From: Propionibacteriaceae bacterium
GTDB lineage: Bacteria; Actinomycetota; Actinomycetes; Propionibacteriales; Propionibacteriaceae
Length of the DNA stretch: 8,444 bases
Direction: 5' to 3'
Assembly (NCBI GenBank): GCA_003158895.1
Contig: PMLO01000250.1
Span: 1-8,444, forward strand
The translations under genes and the position numbers were made by a program. The notes under the pieces are model-generated. The model saw only the letters and a program-made list of their open reading frames with translations. It did not search any database and was not told where the DNA came from. Every line of letters starts with the position of its first letter. Position 1 is the stretch's first letter. Shown piece after piece: positions 6,473-8,444 of this stretch.

Positions 6473-6515
6473 GCCGCGACGCGGCGGATGTCGTGCCAGC
6501 GGATCTATCTGGCAC
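6473..6515. repeat. Two adjacent inverted repeats between the reductase and the next gene
   Basis: GCCGCG-A-CGCGGC (6473-6485) is a 13-bp palindrome. GTGCCAG (6493-6499) and CTGGCAC (6509-6515) are perfect 7-bp arms around nine bases. No T-tract follows, so this is not a classic terminator. The second could be a weak transcript end for the reductase or a protein site. No coding sequence was recognised in the rest of 6311-6602. Confidence 0.45.
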
Positions 6516-6602
6516 CGGGCGCTGGTGCGTCTCTCTACACAAAGCGCGCACGGCCGAGCGAGCCTGTCCGAGGGAACCATCGGGCCTCGATACCGTCGGA
6601 CT

Positions 6603-7253
6603 GTGCGTTCGGAGTGGCTGGAATCGCTGGGCGTCCGCGACGCCCCGTCCGGCTTGGCGGCTGCGCGCGCGGCTCGGGACCAAATCCTGGAGCCCGCACA
6701 CCGTGTGCTCGAGTCGACGACGGACTTCACGGTCCTCATCATCGTGTTCCAGGGCTTTGTGGCCCGCGCGCAGTGTTTGCACGAGGGGTCGGTCCAGATG
6801 ACCGAGGCAGGCAACTCGCACGCGGCCTTCACGCTGCTGCGCGCCTATGCGGAGAACGCCGCCGCGATCCTCTACGCCAAGGACCACCCGAACGTGGTCG
6901 GCCACTGGTCGAACCCGGACGGCCATGGGATACCGATCGGGAAGATCACGAACCACGCCGCGAAAAGGCTCGTTGGCTTCAAGGGCATCTACGACCAGCT
7001 CAGTAAGTTCGCTCACCCTCATGCCAAGGGCCTGCTCGCGTCGTCCCGGATTAAGGACCTCGAAGAAACGACGATGGAGTGGTCTTCAGCGCCGCATTTC
7101 AAGACCCTCGAGGACCAATTGATCGCCTACGCCTGGGCTGTCGAGTTGGCCGAGGCGTCACGGCACCTGTTGTACGAGTTTGCCGAGGAGTACGGGCTCG
7201 GCTACTTCGGAAAGGCGGCGCGGACTGCGCTCCCCCTGGACCACAGCAAATAG
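6603..7253 (+). CDS. Conserved-looking protein of unknown function, 216 residues, all-helical
   Basis: I do not recognise this protein with certainty. It appears soluble and mostly helical, with no signal peptide or membrane segment. Visible stretches include LLRAYAENAAAILYAKDHP (about residues 79-97), IYDQLSKFAHPHAKGLL and a C-terminal helix AVELAEASRHLLYEFAEEYG. The pattern of a helical bundle with an AYAENAAAILY segment followed by a YDQLSKFAHP-like segment recalls DUF5677-type or HEPN-like proteins, but a HEPN catalytic RX4-6H motif is not evident. The frame is open far upstream. I choose GTG 6603 because protein-like sequence begins there and the upstream reading is arginine/proline-rich shadow sequence. 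A TACCGT six bases before the GTG could be a leaderless -10, as for the reductase. It converges on the kinase-like pseudogene 115 bases away. Confidence 0.7.
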   Translation: MRSEWLESLGVRDAPSGLAAARAARDQILEPAHRVLESTTDFTVLIIVFQGFVARAQCLHEGSVQMTEAGNSHAAFTLLRAYAENAAAILYAKDHPNVVGHWSNPDGHGIPIGKITNHAAKRLVGFKGIYDQLSKFAHPHAKGLLASSRIKDLEETTMEWSSAPHFKTLEDQLIAYAWAVELAEASRHLLYEFAEEYGLGYFGKAARTALPLDHSK

Positions 7254-7368
7254 CGCACCGGGCGCAGTACACCGAAGCGCCGCGTCCACCCACGAACATG
7301 GCATGACGATCCGCTCATCGGCGGAGGGCTTGGCTGACTCTCGAGGTGCGGTTTGCGTCGTCTCCGTT

Positions 7369-7904
7369 TCAGGAGATCGAGGGAGGCCAGCGATGCCTGC
7401 GCCAGTCGTCCCAGCTCGGGAAGCCCGCTGGTGGGCCGTCGATCGGTTCACTGCCGTCGAGTTCGCCAGGCGTTGGGATGCTGATGATCGCAGCCCAGGC
7501 TGCTAGCTCCTGGTCGGACATGTGCCAGGTCGTGTGCGGCTCTTCGGCCTGGCGCTGGTCGAGTCTTCGGCGCTGCTCGGCCGGGGTGACGTCGAAGTAG
7601 CGCATCTCACCACAGCTCCGAGCTGGGCTGCCGCTTGGCGTAACGCGGAGCGCTCCTCTCTGCCCCATAGGCCGAAGTCGATCACGACGTTGTTGCCCAG
7701 TTCGAGAGCGCGCAGGCCGATCTCTATCAGTCGTCCTTCGATGACGTCGGAGGCCGACGACGGGTTCGCGAGTCCGTAGAGCGCTTTCATCCATTCGTCC
7801 TTCGTGAGACGAGGAGCCCTCTTCTCGACCTCTATGCGCCGTGCCTCTGTGGTCTTCCCGGTGCCCGGCAGACCGACGGTTAGGAAGAGTGTCGGTCGGG
7901 TCAT
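7369..7904 (-). pseudogene. P-loop kinase-like ATPase, broken by a one-base deletion
   Basis: The ATG at 7904 follows a strong ribosome binding site (AGAGGGGG, five bases before the start) and opens MTRPTLFLTVGLPGTGKTTE, with the Walker A motif at residues 11-18. TKDEWMKALYG and VVIDFGLWGREERSALR (73-89) are typical of small AAA/zeta-toxin-like kinases, related in fold to chloramphenicol phosphotransferase. The frame is then lost after QLGAVV. The continuation MRYFDVTPAEQRRRLDQR to FPSWDDWRRHRWPPSIS is in another frame and ends at 7369. Adding one C (plus strand) at about 7608 gives AVVEMRYFDV and a protein of about 178 residues, a normal length. Unrepaired, translation ends at 7503 after 133 residues with an unrelated tail. 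The substrate is unknown. The break may be real or a sequencing indel. Confidence 0.8.
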
Positions 7905-8067
7905 CGAAGCCCCCTCTCAACGTGGTCGCCTCATCATCGCCCACGCCTGGTGTGGATCGTGCCGCAGTCAGCGCGGATCTAGGGGCCGAGCTTGGAGGCA
8001 GGCATGAGCGTCGAGCGCGGGCCTACCCTCGTGCTCCGTCTCTCCGTGCCTGGATCCTTCCCGGCGG
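7905..8067. other. Intergenic region upstream of the kinase-like gene
   Basis: This gap contains the kinase ribosome binding site just upstream of 7904. I see no clear -10/-35 pair and no terminator hairpin after the permease stop at 8068-8070, so read-through from the permease into the kinase-like gene is possible. Confidence 0.4.
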
Positions 8068-8444
8068 TCAAGGGTTGTCTGCATACCTGAGCTGGAGCAT
8101 CACGGCGAGGGTGCCGCCGAGGAAGGTCAGCCCCAGCACCAGGTAGCTCGACCATGGGACGACCGCGGAAACCGGCCCGCTCATGCCCGTCATCATCGGC
8201 ACGATCGACCAGGGGAACCAGGCCGCCCAGCCGGTGTGGCCGACCACGTCTCCGAGCAGCAGCATGCCGAGCGCGAACCCCAGTGCAGCCAGGTAGCTGC
8301 GGGTCCAGACAGTGATCCACGCGATCACCGGTACCAGTAGGAGGCTCGCCGCCGCGGCGACCACCGTGTTCATAACGACCTTCAGACCCAGGTCGGTGGT
8401 GTAGCCGGGCAGGCCCAGCGCCCAGCCGATCAGGAAGCCCTCGA
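8068..8444 (-). CDS. ABC-2-type transporter permease, C-terminal part (continues beyond right edge)
   Basis: The frame is open through the right edge, and the visible part is 124 residues from EGFLIGWALGLPGYTTDLGL to the stop at 8068. An internal ATG at 8373 is not the start, because the same frame upstream is clearly protein-like. At least four hydrophobic segments are visible: FLIGWALGLP, VVAAAASLLLVPVIAWITVW, YLAALGFALGMLLLGDVVG and YLVLGLTFLGGTLAVMLQL, with a WAAWFPWSIVPMMTG loop. This layout and the RYADNP tail match the last third of ABC-2 permeases of the drug/bacteriocin export type, which pair with a separate ATPase at the inner membrane. The ATPase and the rest of the permease should lie to the right. 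Exported substrate unknown. Confidence 0.82.
   Translation of the reverse strand, partial: EGFLIGWALGLPGYTTDLGLKVVMNTVVAAAASLLLVPVIAWITVWTRSYLAALGFALGMLLLGDVVGHTGWAAWFPWSIVPMMTGMSGPVSAVVPWSSYLVLGLTFLGGTLAVMLQLRYADNP

Noticed and set aside
6252..7022. Minus-strand open frame (256 codons)
   Set aside because: It is antisense to the reductase end and the unknown gene, with no recognisable motif and no ribosome binding site.
1..8444. CRISPR array or insertion-sequence ends
   Set aside because: No regularly spaced repeats and no transposase motif or matching terminal inverted repeats were seen.

Overview
This 8.4 kb stretch has the high G+C content and gene style of an actinobacterium (Actinomycetota). 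The supporting signs are GTG/TTG starts, probable leaderless genes, a tRNA-Ala-like attachment site with a tyrosine integrase of actinobacterial type, and an Rph-type phosphotransferase. The genus cannot be fixed from the sequence alone. The window looks like the junction between an integrated element on the left and an accessory chromosomal neighbourhood on the right.

Left end (1-820): the N-terminal part of a tyrosine integrase on the minus strand, an intergenic stretch rich in short repeats, then the 3' end of a tRNA-Ala-like gene (about 746-771) followed by a terminator-like hairpin (781-818). The simplest reading is an attachment junction. The tRNA 3' end and its terminator belong to the old chromosome, and the integrase side is the element. 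From 819 to 1360 no gene could be recognised.

Centre (1361-6310): a VOC/glyoxalase-fold gene broken by a one-base insertion converges on, and overlaps by its stop codon, a full-length rifamycin phosphotransferase-like gene (rph, minus strand). Upstream of rph in the same direction is a TetR-family regulator, probably in one operon with it. Two adjacent TGACC-N3-GGTCA palindromes lie between a -10-like box and the tetR start, so autoregulation of a tetR-rph operon is likely. A complete aldo/keto reductase is divergently transcribed from tetR, probably as a leaderless transcript.

Right end (6311-8444): a 216-residue protein of unknown function, a small P-loop kinase-like ATPase broken by a one-base deletion, and the C-terminal part of an ABC-2-type permease running off the right edge.

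The main themes are an integration junction, a small-molecule resistance/detoxification group (Rph, VOC, aldo/keto reductase, TetR), and an unusual number of broken reading frames. Those breaks could be true decay or sequencing indels. No clearly new system was demonstrated. The tandem TetR operator over tetR-rph and the repeat-rich att region are the most worthwhile leads.
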